A stretch of DNA of 64,000 nucleotides from Circinella umbellata (lineage: Eukaryota; Mucoromycota; Mucoromycetes; Mucorales; Lichtheimiaceae). How positions within the stretch are numbered: the first letter of the stretch is position 1; each line of letters starts with the position of its first letter. The stretch lies in contig JAIWNF010000009.1 in NCBI GenBank assembly GCA_025093555.1, positions 337,501-401,500 of the forward strand, in the 5' to 3' direction. Positions 10,805 through 28,409 of this stretch are shown one piece after another. The translations under genes were made by a program, and so were the position numbers. The notes beneath the pieces were generated by a model that was not told where the DNA came from, searched no databases, and saw only the letters and a program-made list of their open reading frames with translations.

Positions 10805-13372
10805 TTACAATTTGGCTTGAGCATCCAATTCAGTGGACAAGAGTTCACCAAGTTCGTTAGCGGCATCTTCAAGACATTGCTTAAAGTGATAAGTACCATT
10901 GACATATTTCTTGCCATGGACTTCCAAATCCTTAACGCTAGCAACATTGAATTGCAATGCATTCTTCTTAATCATGTAAGCACAACCGAACCCATCATTA
11001 ACGACTTGACCCCAACCATAACCATCAAAGTGTTCTGAAGACAACTGAGAAGTGGATAAATACCAATGTTGGGAGTAAGCATAGTTAGGATCAGTGAATA
11101 ATGCAGGAGCTTCTTCACCAGGTTGCAAACTCTTCTTTAAACCAAACAAATGACGATCGGCACCATGGGCATTGACACACTCAGCCATATTAGCACCTTG
11201 AACCTTGACAGCAGCACGGAAGGCAGCAATTTTATCTTCACGGGAAAGATGGGGATTTTCCATGGCCTTACAGAAAGCAACAGATTCCTCTGTTACGGTA
11301 CGAGCAGTTTCAGTACGACCCAATTGGAACTTACGGGTTTGAGCGGATTCATAAGTAGGACGCGATGTACCAAACATCTTATAGTAAGCCAATTGAATGA
11401 CCATTTGAGCATAACCATCAGGAGAAGACTTGAACTTCTTGATCTTATCCTTACCATAAGCTTGATAGGCCAAAACGGTTAATTCGTGCTTACCAATCAA
11501 GGTATCAAAGTTTTGTTGGGCAGATTGAATGTTCTGTTTAAGGGTATCGTTCAGTTGGAAGTTCATTGGGGATGGTTCGGGTAAGTTGGCACGGATTTCA
11601 TTGGAACCATGGTCAACTGTGTTACGGGCCAAACCGTCAGTGACATATTCATTCAAACGGCAAGTGGCAGTACCATCCATACAAGAGTGTTCGCCGTTGA
11701 AACCGGCCTTACCATTGTCAAAGACAATGAATTGAAGAGGCTTATCAAAGAAACGGTTACTACCGTTACCGTGCCAACAGGCACGAGAACCTTCGTCACG
11801 GGTCACGGGAGTAGAATCATCTAAACAGACGACAAATGACGCAGATTCGATTTGTTCTAATAATTTCTTATTTTCGGGGTTGGCAGCCAACAAAGTTTCG
11901 CGGTACTATAACAATAACAATAATGATAATGTTTGATGTTTAGATTTTTTTGATGTAATGTTTCAGATTTTCCCATGATAAAAAAAATTAATGTGGGGTA
12001 TAATTCCCGGATAAACCCCGCTTAGAATTCTATCACCTCTTTTTTCTGAAACCACCATATATATGGTTAATTCATTCCCACCCATATATATTTATAATGA
12101 TCATTACCTCAGTCCAGTTATCTCTGTTTTCAGTGGTCAATGCACCAACAGCAGGACCTTGTTCATTACCAGCGGTTTCAATGACACGTTCAAATTGTTG
12201 TTCCAGTTCCTTGGTAGATAATTGTTGACCGTTATGGACGGTATCGATAACATAAAACTTGTTCTTACGGATAGCAACAATATGAGTATGTTGGGTAGGG
12301 TCATAAGCAATTTCGATATCGGATGGTTTCTTGGGAATACGGCAGTTATTGAACATGTACTTATAAGAGTCCATACACATAGGTTCACCCTTTGCATATT
12401 CGGGTTCAAGGGTCTTCCTATTTTTTCCGGATAAAATTATAGATTTTTTCTTAGTCAATTAACTTATATAGAGATGTTAAACTATCATTTATCCAGCCGG
12501 TCCGTCTACCATTATTTCCAAAAATTATACCCGTATAGATACCCTCTCTCTCCTTTTTTTTCTCTCCTTCTAATCCCCGTTCCAACTAAAACATAACCCA
12601 GCACAATAATCTTGTCATTGATAAAAAAAAAATCCCAAATAGTAAACAGATGAAAAATAAAATAAAAATCAAAAGCTTACTCTACAACTTGTTTCTTGAA
12701 TTCAAGAGCAGCAGTGGTGATAGCGGCAGCACGTTGAGCAGGTAACTTGCGCAACTTATCATCCTTATAATAAAAGAAATAACTGACATAAATCACAACA
12801 GGATCACGATAGCCCATATAAGCGGATTCTAACCACCATTCGTCCAACCAATTTTTAACTTGAGGATTGCTTGCATGTTTGACCAAACGTTCTTGAAGTT
12901 TAGCACCAACACCACTAGTTTCAAATTCCTTAACAGCGGCTTCAGTACGCTTATATTCTTCTTCGCTTACAACAGCCTTGACAGATTTCAAATATTTTTG
13001 CATCGTAGGACCAAGAGCAGGTACAGGTAATTTGGGCAAGTTGTTTTGATAACGAAGCATAGGTCCAGGTGCACTGGTATCCAAAGGTGTCTTAGGAACA
13101 GGTTGAGCAGAAGCCATACCTCGGCGGAAAGCCATAGTGGTTGACTATAATTATAAATAAAAAGTGTAAGTTGAAACCAAGTTTTCACTTTTTGTCATTT
13201 CAAAAAAAAAAAGTTGATCATTCTCCACTAAACAACAAGTTCGTTGGGAATGAGCAACTGTCAAAAAAGTTGCACCTAAGCAAAAAAAAAAAAAAAAGAA
13301 AGAGTAACTTACAGGGCGAGGAGCAGTTGCGAATCTAGCAACGTTCCGGAGACCGAGTGCACGAATAGACAT
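10805..13372 (-). CDS. CAT2: Carnitine O-acetyltransferase, mitochondrial and peroxisomal
   Basis: Four exons (13372-13313, 13144-12681, 12417-12108, 11905-10805) encode 644 aa, near the usual fungal length. The enzyme moves acetyl groups between CoA and carnitine so that acetyl units can cross organelle membranes. The choline/carnitine acyltransferase signature is clear: GEHSCMDG carries the catalytic His at about residue 351, preceded by the substrate-tunnel stretch FIVFDNGKAGFNG. Exon 1 is exactly 20 codons and encodes an Arg/Ala-rich, acid-free presequence (MSIRALGLRNVARFATAPRP) typical of mitochondrial import. The last residues are AKL, a peroxisomal PTS1. The next in-frame Met is codon 4 of exon 2 (13135, MAFRRGM), so transcripts or ribosomes starting there would omit the presequence and give the peroxisomal form. 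Yeast Cat2 is known to be dual-targeted by alternative starts. Confidence 0.95.
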
Positions 13373-14589
13373 TATTATTTTAAAAGTGTAAAAAGAAAGA
13401 GAGGGGTTAACTAGAAGAAAAAGAAAAAGAAAAACTATGAAACAATTACACCGAGAATTAAATAAGCAACAAAAATACTAAAAAATAAATAAAAACTCAG
13501 ATGTTGCTGACACACTGGTTTTTCAGGAACTATTGAAAAAAAAAAGTGGGGAGTGAAAGTTAAAACAGGGCATTGTACCACACTAATGATCCTTAGTCAT
13601 GTAACTCAATTATTAGATTACCTGTTGATCTTTCGCATAAACATTAAGTTTTTTTTTTTTTACTCCACTTGGCAGATTATTTATTACGTTATATAGAAAG
13701 TAAAATATGCCGTTGTAATTCTACTATATAAAATAAGGGCATTATTGATCTGCACATTTTTATGAAATAACATCCATTTCTATAACAACCAAATACGTTT
13801 ATTAATTTGTTGCCTTGACAACAATTTGTTTATGTTTTTTTATTATTGTTGTTGTGATATAACAAGGAGTCCCTTTTTTTTCTTTTAACCTCCCCAAACA
13901 ACAAATATGTATAAAAAGAATCAACAATTCAATATCTATAAATGAGTTATCAAAAAATATATAAAGTAAAAGAAGATATTACTAAATGTTGGGTTTTTAA
14001 AAAAGAAAAAGAAAAAGAGGTATATGTTGGACGTTTGCAAAAGAAAAGGACGGGGGAAAAGTTTTCAGGTTTTAAAGGATTATAATGAAAAAAAAAAGAG
14101 AGAGAAGGGTAAAGAGAAAGAGATAAAGAAAAAAGTATATATATTATTAAGATCGTTGTTGGTTGGTTGGTTTGTTAAGTTTTTTTTCTTTCACTTTTCT
14201 TTCCCCTAAAAACCAAAGAGAGAGAGAGAAAAAAAAATATAAAAGACTATACAGAATGAATTTATAAAAAAAAAGCGGGGAAGTTAGAATAGAGAGGGGG
14301 AAGGGGAAAGAAAAAAAAAAGGTGGGGATGGGGTTGAGAGAAGAAGTATAGAAGAGAAGAATTATACAGTCAGAGCAATAATGTGTAGTGGGTATATAGT
14401 ATTTATAAATTCACATACACATAATTTTTTAGATAAAAAAAAAAGAGATAGAGAAAGAAAAGGGAGAAATAGAAAAAAAAAACAATACTCCCCTGAGGTT
14501 AGTTTTTTGATAATAATGGGAAATTGAACACTTTGGAAAGAAGTGGAATAATAGTAATAATAATAATAATATGTAAAGCAAGTATGAAA
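13373..14589. other. Intergenic region, purine-rich
   Basis: Lies between the 5' end of the carnitine acetyltransferase gene and the 3' end of the LIS1-type gene. Long A/G-rich stretches (about 13980-14560) dominate. No exon is supported. Confidence 0.6.
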
Positions 14590-16560
14590 TTATCGACATT
14601 GCCAGATTTTCACAGTTTGATCCACACTTCCTGTAGCAACAACAGGACTAATATGACAGTACCTGAATAATAAAAAGTATTCAATATTAGTTTTGTTTTC
14701 CTTTTCGGGGGGAAAGAGTTGTATGTAAAATTCATTAACAAATATATAAACAAGTAAAAAAAAAAAAACTTACGATATGCAAGTGACGAAATGATCATGG
14801 GCTTCCAAAGTTTTCATGCAACGACCTGTTTTCAAATCCCAAATCTTGATGGTTTTATCATCAGAAGCACTCAACAAATATTTACCACTAGGATGTACAA
14901 CCAATCCGCGGACCCAGTTATCATGTCCAATAAATGTATGCAACATTTGTCCGCTGCTATCCCAGACCTTGATGGTTTTATCTCTTGATCCTGTTATCAC
15001 ATAACGTCCTGGCATACCTTGATCCTTTGATTTAGAAGTCTAGCAATAATAATATTAATTAAATTTGTTATCAACAAAATTAATCCTTTAAATTAAAATA
15101 AAAACTCCACATGTTAATAAATGTCCATATGCAATTATTACCTCATCACCAATCAATTCTTGAATATATTGATATGCATTGCCTGGTACAAATATAGCAC
15201 ACTCTACAACATGCTCGTGACCACGGAATTCAACCTTGGATTCACCTGTTTGAGTATCCCAAAGTCGAGCTGTCTGTTTTATTTTATTAGATAATCAATT
15301 ATTACAAAAATCAAAAAAAAAAAAAAGTTTAGCATACTAATACCTAATAAAATTTTTACTTTTATATATTTACTATTCATTTTTTTTACGTACCTGATCA
15401 TTAGAAGAAGTAACAAGTAATCGCCCATCTTCACTTGGTACAACAGATCGAACCCATTCAAGATGTCCTGAATAAGTTTTTGTACAATAACCAGAAGCAA
15501 AGTCCCACACCTTGATCGATTTATCTCTTGAAGAAGAAACAATCTTATCACCTGAAGGTAAGAAGGCAACCGAAGAAACACTATGGTCATGGCCATATAA
15601 AGTCTTGATACATTTATAATCATTATTAACGTCCCACACTTTAATTGTAAGATCAGCGGAACAAGAAACAAGATAGTTTCCTTTAGGGTCAAAAGATAAG
15701 TCTTGTACTGCTTTAGTATGACCCTTCAAAGTACATTCAAAATCTCCCGATTCATAATCCCAAATTTTAATAGTAGTATCTTCAGATGCAGAAGCCAAGA
15801 TTTGATAAACGGGATGAAATGTGACACACGTAATAGGATTACGATGACCAGTTAAATCATGTTTTTCGGGTGGTCGAGGAATCCAATCGACAGAACTAGT
15901 TTGCTTGCGTACAGGTGCATTATTAAGCTCTTCTTGCATTTGGTTGGCTTTGCTTTCTAAATCCATTATCTAATTATATACATTTTTACATTTTAGTATT
16001 CTATTTTTTAATAATAATTATATAAAAATGTAACTCTAAAATCAAATCTATCATATTATGTATAGAATATATATATATAAAATATCTTGGCAAATTACCT
16101 TCTTCTGTAATCGAATGACAGATGTCCACTTTTTTTCAAGTAAACCGGCATATTTTGTCTTTGGATCGGGAATGAAGTCTTCGTTCTGAGTCTCTTTTTG
16201 TAGTGCGCCAAACGATTCGGAAAAGCCGCCAGCGTTCAGATAATCGAGGATGGCCTTATGCCTAGAGAACATATACACAAGTTAATATTATTATTTCATG
16301 TCAAATAAACAAGTTCATATAGTAAAAAGGAGCTTTTTTTTTTTTAATTCTTTTGTATCTTTCTCCCCATACTTGTTTTATCAAAAACTCCCTTTTCCGT
16401 CTGTTTTCCTCTTTTTATCCCCAAAAAAAAGGTAAAGTAAAAAAAAATAAAAAAATAAAACCACCCCAAACACACATGTGCACATTGAATAATTAAAAAA
16501 ATAAAATAAAAAAAAAACTCACAGCTCATCCCTCTGACGTTCAGAAAGGATGGTAGTCAT
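14590..16560 (-). CDS. PAC1: Nuclear distribution protein PAC1 / LIS1
   Basis: Six exons (16560-16523, 16261-16099, 15969-15394, 15273-15142, 15039-14774, 14662-14590) give 415 aa, the normal size for LIS1/NudF. The protein binds cytoplasmic dynein and, with NDEL1/NudE, controls motor force and nuclear migration along microtubules. The N-terminus is a LisH dimerisation motif ([22 protein letters not shown]) and is followed by a short coiled coil. Seven WD40 repeats then form the propeller; the IKIWD, IKVWD, ARLWD and VKIWQ repeat ends are visible, and the last blade ends SVDQTVKIW. The intron after codon 12 splits the LisH motif. Start choice is firm because [13 protein letters not shown] matches the family N-terminus. 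Confidence 0.96.
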
Positions 16561-17278
16561 TTTTCAAAATGAAATAAAGATGGGGGAGGGTGTATTAATA
16601 TGAATCTGATAAAAAAAAAACTTTGGTGCCGCGAGATTTTGTTGTATGAAAAAGCGGGGAGGAAAAAAAAATGAGAGAAAGAGAGAGAGAGAGAAAGAGA
16701 GAAAGAGAAAGAGAGAGAAAAAAAAAAAAAAAAAAAAGAGGAACTCCCTCCGTCATCCGAGCCTTGTTAACACTATTGAGTTACCCACAACAGACACAGC
16801 AGGAGTAAAGCATTATATACATAGAGTGTGTGGTGCCTGGCAACACAGGGCGGATGTGGAAATATATTTTATCCAATCAGGAAGGTTTTTATGAAAAAGT
16901 GTCCACATGACAAGTTGTTTTTTTTTTTTATATATAAAAGTTGTTGTTTTTTTGTTGCTTGTAATATAATATAAAATAAAAAAACACAAAAGTATAATAA
17001 AAAAAAAGAATAATAATAGAGAGAAATAGAACATTTTTTTAAAGTAAATAATAAGTTGGAAAAAAAAACATTTTTGCTGTGTCGTGTTCTGTACGTGTTG
17101 TGTATAAAAAGTATGGGTTTTGAAAAAAAAAGTGGGGGGGGAGTGTTAAAAAAGTGAGAGAGGTTGAGATATATAGAAAAGGTAAGATAAAAAACAAGTT
17201 CAAGACAATAAGTGGGAGAGGAAAGAGAGAGAGAAAGAGTATATAATATATAAAGAGGTTGTTCGTGTATTTATTTAA
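16561..17278. other. Intergenic region with A- and GA-rich runs
   Basis: Upstream of PAC1 and downstream of the kinase gene. It contains a (GA)n/A-rich stretch at about 16660-16738 and poly-A tracts. No gene is supported. Confidence 0.6.
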
Positions 17279-21775
<4,497 letters not shown>

Positions 21776-23564
21776 AGTGAGTTATATATTTATATGTATA
21801 TGTGTATATATTTTCGTGTGTATTTTTTTAAAAAATAATATTTGTATATTATAATGTAAAGAGATTTCCCGAGAATTCTTTCTGGAATGCTAGAAAAGAA
21901 AGAAGTGTAGATGGTTTTACTGCTTTATAAATAAAAGAAAAAAAAAGTTGATGGGGGGAGGAATTAGTTTTTTTTTTTTGTGTATATAATTATAACACGT
22001 TATAAATATTTGAAAGTTGGTAACCAATACAAGGATAAAAGAAATTGTTGGGGTTGACGGAAGAGTAGTAGCGAGATGATGACAAAATAAATAATGGTTC
22101 TTGGTGTGAAATAAGATGAACAATTAAAATTACCTCTCTTTTAACTTTTTTTTTTTATTATTATTATTATTAGTGCCTTTTTGTTGCCAAGTCGCCAATA
22201 AAAAAAAAATAAAAGTTGCTGGTTGTTATCCGACAAACAAAAAGGAAAAGTGGAAAAAAAAAAAAAAGAAAAGAAAAGAGAAGAGAGAAAAGTTGCAAAA
22301 AAAAAAAAAAAATCTCTTCTTTCTGTTCGGTTGTACTAGGTAACGCTTATGTGGAAAGTGTTGAATTATAAATGGTCCCTCCATTGTGAGGTGTGTGCAC
22401 GTTGAAGTTCCGCTAGGATCTCTCTTTTTTTTTTGCGTCTGTGCCAACGGCCCTCCTCAGCCCTACCCTTTTCGCCCTCCCCAAACCCCTTCCTTATTTT
22501 TTTTTTTTTTTTTTTTTGGAAAAAAAAAATGACCATATATGAATCAATTCACCAATTTGTATTCGAAGTCTACTGACTGGGAATTTTTAAAAAGGTAAGT
22601 TTAACTTTTAAAAAATTTGTTGCTATTTAAACACTCTTGAAAAAAATATATTGGTTAGCATAGCAACAACAGAAAGATACAAGTAATGATTTTTTTTATC
22701 AGATTTCCAATCTTATATCATATACATGGATGAAGACTAATTATATATGCGTCAGAACGTGACCGATATGTGGGAGTTGGGCTTTTTGACGATAACTCTA
22801 AAGTCAAATAGTGATAATTTTCTGGAAACTTTAATGTTTAAAACTATTTTTTTGTTGAAAACAGTATATTCTTTTCATTTAGATAATAAGCGTAACAATC
22901 AAACAAAGAATATTATTGTTACTATTACGTATCATATTGTATGCTAGGATAGAGAATGATGAGCTTTTCTAGGTACTTCACATTAAATTATGCGTGTAGA
23001 TCGTGAAACACTATTTATGTATTATTATTATTGAAGAAAGAAGGTTACTCAATAATATTATTCTATTTCATTTCATCCAAAGGAATCACCATCAAAATAA
23101 ATAGATAAAAAAAAACCCTATATGATGCATAAAATTCTGTTGTTCCCTATTCTACGATTTTGGATCTGTGTTATAATGACTTTTTTTTTGTACAACACGA
23201 TACCATGTGCGAGATCTAATTCTATTTAACTCTCAGCATATTACCCACGATTTTTTTTTTCTTTTTGACGTTCCAGTTAAAAGAAACTATCATTGTAACA
23301 ACCATTTCAAATGTGATATATGTTATAACAACTTAAATTTTCTTTTTGTATATATGTATGTATTTACATATATATATATATATATATATATATTGAGAGA
23401 AGCAAAAAAAAAAAGACATAGAGGAGAGGAGAGGGGAGGGTAAGGGCGGTGAATTATGACCATTTTATACATTTATATAGGGAGATATTTACATATATAT
23501 CTACTTTTTTTCTTTTCATTGTAATACTTATTACGATGTGGTGTACATTATCTATTATTAAGTA
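21776..23564. other. Intergenic region upstream of PKC1
   Basis: Contains long homopolymer A and T tracts (22255-22310, 22498-22530), (TTA)n near 22157-22170 and a (TA)n run near 23368-23392. No supported gene. The missing first exon of the kinase gene may lie at its left edge. Confidence 0.5.
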
Positions 23565-25116
23565 TTAATCTTTCCAACTTATTACCATATCTTTTGTTTT
23601 TTCATAAACAAAGAACGTCATAGAAATAGCAGGAGCCACCTTAATCAAAGATACTGTTAAACCTTTATATAAACTACTCACACCTTCCTGTGCAGCAATT
23701 AATTTCATACATTTAAGCGATGATCGTGTAGCATATTCTGGTATAGAAGAAATCACATAATATTTTCGAGAAGGACCTTGAACTTGTAATCGTTTCCTTA
23801 CAACATCCATTGGATAAACAGCTGTTTTTGACACAATACCAGATAATGCACCACTTAACATATCGTGCATTGGTTTATGATCTGCTGATAATGTACCATT
23901 TTCCTATAATAATCATAATATAATTTCATTCACAGAATAAAAAAAATATAAGTATGGTCATGTATTTGATACATATATAGTATATTGACACTCCTGTTCC
24001 TCAATTATTTATATAAACCTTACTCTTGCTGCTTTGAATGTTGACGCGATATGATCATAGGTAGTAAATACAAGACCCATGTATGGCATGATTTGCATCA
24101 ATGTTGGCCAAACACCCCAATAAAATCCAAGAATTCCTTCTGTCTTATAAATTAACTTTATAGCTTGCATCATGCCAGTATATTGCTATTTTTTTTAAAA
24201 AAAATAAAGATCGGATGTGAGTTTTTTTTTTTTTATATCTCATGAGATTATTGTATAATTTCTTACCTGATTATGTGTTCCTTGCATTGCAAATCGTGTT
24301 CGAAGTAAATCTAAGGGATATGTAATTGATGTTGCAGCACTTCCTGCAAGCATACCACTTGTAAATGTTTTTGCAGCGGTTGGTATTTGATTTTGAGAAT
24401 CCTATAACAAATTTATCCGCGCGTATTAACATTAGCACACTATTTACCCCTCCATTACCAATGTAAATATTATATCCAATTCTCAACTTCATCCATTATG
24501 TTCCACCCCAAGTAATTTACCAATTTTTCAATGAAAAGTTCTATTTCTCTATAAGCACAAAATTCTACTGCATTGTAAAGTAAATATAAATATTCAGCAG
24601 CAAGATTCCCTTTATATAATCCCTAAAATAGACATTGAAAGTATCAATACTGAGTGTTGCATTTTTTTTTGTTTCCATACATATACACAAAAAACGATAA
24701 GCAAAAATCGCGTGTAAGGTATAGGTTTCTATGACAACAATATTTATTATTATTATTTTTTACCCGGATGCCTTCTTCTCTCAAGATCGTTTTTAAAGCT
24801 GGTATAATTCGAGTATATTTTATAGTTTTTGGATCAGCATGTTTTAGTTGAAATTGAGTTCGATGAGGTTGTAATTGCATACGAATCTTGACGACATCGA
24901 AGGGTGCGGTAAAAAACCTAAAAAAGCGGGATAGATCATTCTTCTTAGAATAAAAAAGAAAAGAGTATTTTATTTTTGTTATAAAGAAAAAGGGAGTATG
25001 TATGTTGTCTTTTGTTATAAATAAATTAATCTTTACCTAGAAACAACACCGGCAGTAGCACCACAAAATGCAGCTTCAAAACTATTCAATCGTGAATCAC
25101 TAATGTATGAAGGCAT
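23565..25116 (-). CDS. TPC1: Mitochondrial thiamine pyrophosphate carrier
   Basis: Six exons (25116-25037, 24917-24764, 24622-24521, 24401-24267, 24185-24024, 23903-23565) give 323 aa, the standard length of SLC25-type mitochondrial carriers. All three tandem carrier repeats are visible, each with its P-x-[DE]-x-x-[KR]-x-[RK] signature: [22 protein letters not shown] and [11 protein letters not shown]. The stretches GNLAAEYLY and [23 protein letters not shown], and the final [13 protein letters not shown], resemble TPC1 (SLC25A19). It would import thiamine pyrophosphate through the inner membrane for pyruvate and 2-oxoglutarate dehydrogenases. The substrate is inferred from similarity; a related carrier with another cofactor is possible. 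The start [10 protein letters not shown] gives the expected short N-terminus. Confidence 0.9.
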
Positions 25117-25490
25117 AATAATATAGAGTAGTATAGTAGTAACAAAAAAAAAAAAAGAAACTCTCTCAGGTCTTTTTTTTTTTTTTTCGCTCTCTAAAAC
25201 ATATGCCGAAAACAAAATTAACCCGTATTTTTTTGAGTCCGAAGAAATAAAGAAAGAAGGGGGTAGTTTCAATTAAAAAAAAAAATAGGGTATAAAAAAG
25301 ATATAGAGAGAACTTTATTTATTTCTTTGTTTTTTTCTCTCTCTCTCTGTAACACTAATAATAATAATAATAATAATAAAGAAGAAGAAAAATTTACATG
25401 TTGGGAAGAAAAAAGGAAGGAAAGCAAAGTCAAAGTTTAAAAAAAAGTTGTAGTTGTAGTTGTAGTAGTAAATAGTTATAGTATGATTGA
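25117..25490. other. Short intergenic region
   Basis: Lies between the carrier start and the 3' end of the coiled-coil gene. It has T- and A-tracts, a CT-rich run near 25327-25350 and (TAA)n near 25356-25379. Confidence 0.6.
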
Positions 25491-26541
25491 TTATTTAGGA
25501 AGGGATGATAAACCAAGTCCATGACCACCTTGATTCCTTAAGAGTAATCTTAATCCTTGTTGTGGTGAGCTCGATGATATTCCTCCTGATATACTATTGC
25601 TATTATCATCTAGTGCTATTGCAATTCCTCCTGTTGCTGTGGGTGTTGTCGATACTGGTACTGGTACGGGTGATGATGCTATTTGTTTTTTATTCTTTTC
25701 TTTTATACTGGTTCGATTGATATGCGCCGCCGTCTTTGTAGTGGGTGCGGTGACTGATGAAAATAAAGGTGATATACCACCACTGGGTAATGAAGGTCTT
25801 TTACGTATAATTCGATGACGATAAAGCTCTGCAATATCAGGCGATATACTTCCTGGTCTAGATGAAGAAGTCGTAACAGAAGAAATAGAAGCTACTGCAG
25901 AATCAGGTGATACAGAAGGTGTGGTGATAAATGTTGTTGTTTCGGATTGTCTACGTGATGCAATACCTAATACTTCCTCATCTTCAGTTAAATACATTGA
26001 AGAAACATCACTCGCACGACGTGAACTTAATCCATCCCGGATCGACAATGCATTTAAAATATCCTCTTTGGTTCTAATTAATGGTCGAGAAGATGAAGAT
26101 GAATAACGTGGTGGTGCTTGTAAGAATTGAATGGTTCCTTGAGCCTGCTCAAGCATATGTGCATATTCTCGCATCCGTTCTCCAACATCCATTACATTGC
26201 CATGATATTTTTCTTGATGCAAAGCTAATGATGCTAACCGTTCTTGTAACTGACTATTTTCATAAACAATCTTAATGGGATTTAATAACCCCCATTATTT
26301 TTAGTGTTACACTACATAATTCTTTTGCATGATGGTCATATACATATATGTAATTTTGTTTTTGTTTTAATTCATGAGCATTACTTACATTGGCCAAGTT
26401 TGAATGCATATTCCTAATCATGTGAGTTGTTTTTCCATCCGATTCTTTTTGGGTCTTGACAGCATTTTCTAATAATACTTGTAAATCCACATTTACTTCT
26501 TGAGTACAAGTTAAATCGTCTTCAATTTCCACTATAGTTCG

Positions 26542-26583
<42 letters not shown>

Positions 26584-27620
26584 GTAATAGTCATTGGAGA
26601 GGGAAAAAAAAAGAAAGGAGATGTGATTAGATTAGGTGTACAGACTAAAACGCCTTTAATTATTTGATTATTAGTTATACGTACAAACACGATCTTTAGA
26701 ATCTTTCTGTTAAATATTAATTATTATATAGATATAAAATAAATTCCCAATCCCGCTTATTAAGTTAGCATTAGAGTGATGATGACGAATAGAATAAAAA
26801 CTTTTTATATTTACCAAATCCATTTCCATTCCATTAATCTGTTGTGCCAAACCATCCATTTCATTTCGAAAGCGGAGTAATTCATCCTTTGCTTGCATGA
26901 TATCACGCATTAGCTTCATTCGTTCTTCGTCATCTAAACCAGGAGGTGGAAATGAGAGTGGTCTTTGTGAAGGTGAATTGATAGGCATGGAATATGAAGG
27001 CGACGGCTGCAAAAATAAGTTCATGCATAATAATAAGTTTGTTTTTTTTAACTTGTTAATAATCTTAAAACGTATATAAATACTATTACTTCTCTTTCCC
27101 TCCCCCTCCCCCCTGAGTAACAACCAAAAAATATATATTACCCTTATCCCATTACTTTTTGAAGGAATGTCTGATATATTAATAGTAACAGGTGATGTAT
27201 TTTTGTTATTTTTATAGGTTGTTCCTGTTGTATTTATATTATTGTTATTGTTGTTGTTGTTGTTATTACGACGATGCATCAAAGTAGAATGATTTTGTGT
27301 TGATGTTGCAGTTCTTGTTCTCGTTTTTGTTAGGGAGCTTTCGTTTTTTCTGTTATTTTGTTCAAAACTGTGTCTTTTTCCAAGCAGTGTTCTGCCATCA
27401 CAATCCTTTGCAATGGGTTTCGCTACACATATCATGATGAATATATAAGTATTTATAACAAAGAGTATAACAGAAAAAGAAGAAGAAGAAGAAGGTATAT
27501 GTAGCAGATTGGGAAAAAAAAGTGAAAAAAAAAGAGTGAAAAAAAAGAGAAAGAGAGAAAAAAAAACGAAAGGTTGTGTGTGTGTGTCTAGGGGTTCATC
27601 ACCCCAACTAAATTTATATT

Positions 27621-27663
<43 letters not shown>

Positions 27664-27867
27664 TTATCGAACCACATAAACATTTAAAATAAATAAATAA
27701 CCCACCTTGCCCAGTTAACGTTGCCCAGGAGTCGTTATGGCTAGATTCTGAATCACCCAAAGATAGCTAAAACAATAAGGGATGAGTTTGACATTTTATT
27801 TTATAATTTATTCTTTTTAAATACATTCTAGTTCTCTCACCTGGGCAACTTTCTCGGGACGATTCAT
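25491..27867 (-). CDS. Coiled-coil protein with Ser-rich tail, unknown function
   Basis: Seven exons (27867-27841, 27766-27706, 27422-27142, 27006-26815, 26706-26685, 26531-26389, 26270-25491) splice in frame to 501 aa. Exon 5 is only 22 nt. The first 135 residues are polar (MNRPEKVAQLSLGDSESS, then an Asn run). Residues about 145-300 are strongly heptad-like and charged (DDEERMKLMRDIMQAKDELLRFRNEM, RVLEIEDDLTCTQEVNVDLQVLLENAVK, NSQLQERLASL, GERMREYAHMLEQAQGTIQFLQ), so a coiled coil is likely. The C-terminal 200 residues are rich in Ser, Thr and Pro with basic patches (RRASD, RRQSE, IIRKRPSLP) that look like kinase sites. I do not recognise the family with certainty; a septation-related coiled-coil protein (Uds1-like) is one possibility, unproven. 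Confidence 0.8.
26541..26585. repeat. (TAA)n microsatellite in intron
   Basis: About 13 ATA/TAA units lie inside the intron between the 22-nt exon and the next exon of the coiled-coil gene. Confidence 0.9.
27622..27661. repeat. (GA)n microsatellite in intron
   Basis: About 19 uninterrupted GA units in the second intron of the coiled-coil gene, close to the preceding exon. Confidence 0.9.
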
Positions 27868-28409
27868 TTACTGCTGCATGAACACGCACGCAACAGAAAA
27901 CAAAGAATTTTAAAAAAAAATCAAGCAAAAAAGAAAAGAAAAAAAGAACAGGAGCTTTTTAATTATTCAAGATGTGTATTCAACTTTTTCTGTTTTCTTC
28001 TCGATTCGTAAAAATATAAAAATAAAATAGTAATAGCGTTAATGGACTGGGTTGGTTGTTAGGTAACAAAAGAAAAGTTCCTGAAATGTGTTATGTAGTT
28101 AATTTTTTTTTAAGAGAAAGGAAAGGGATGGGGGAGGAAAGGGTTAAAACAGGAGTTGGAAAAATAAAATAAAATAAAACAACGTCGTTTGAAAAGACTT
28201 ATGATAGAGTCTACGCAACAACCTGACAAAAAAAAAAAAAAAAACGCAAAAATAAACCGAACGAAACCTCTTTAAGCAACCAAAAAAGAGTTGTATAAAC
28301 CCACTTTTTTTGTGACGCCGACGAAATTAACCCCCGGCTACTATTTAGGTTGCTGTTTTCCACAAAAGTTAACTTGCCTCTCTCCTTGTATCTCTTGTTA
28401 TCTACTATT
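27868..28409. promoter_or_regulatory. Divergent promoter region
   Basis: The coiled-coil gene (-) and the small mitochondrial-protein gene (+) start at either side of this 542-bp gap, so it must carry both promoters. No specific site was recognised. Confidence 0.5.
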
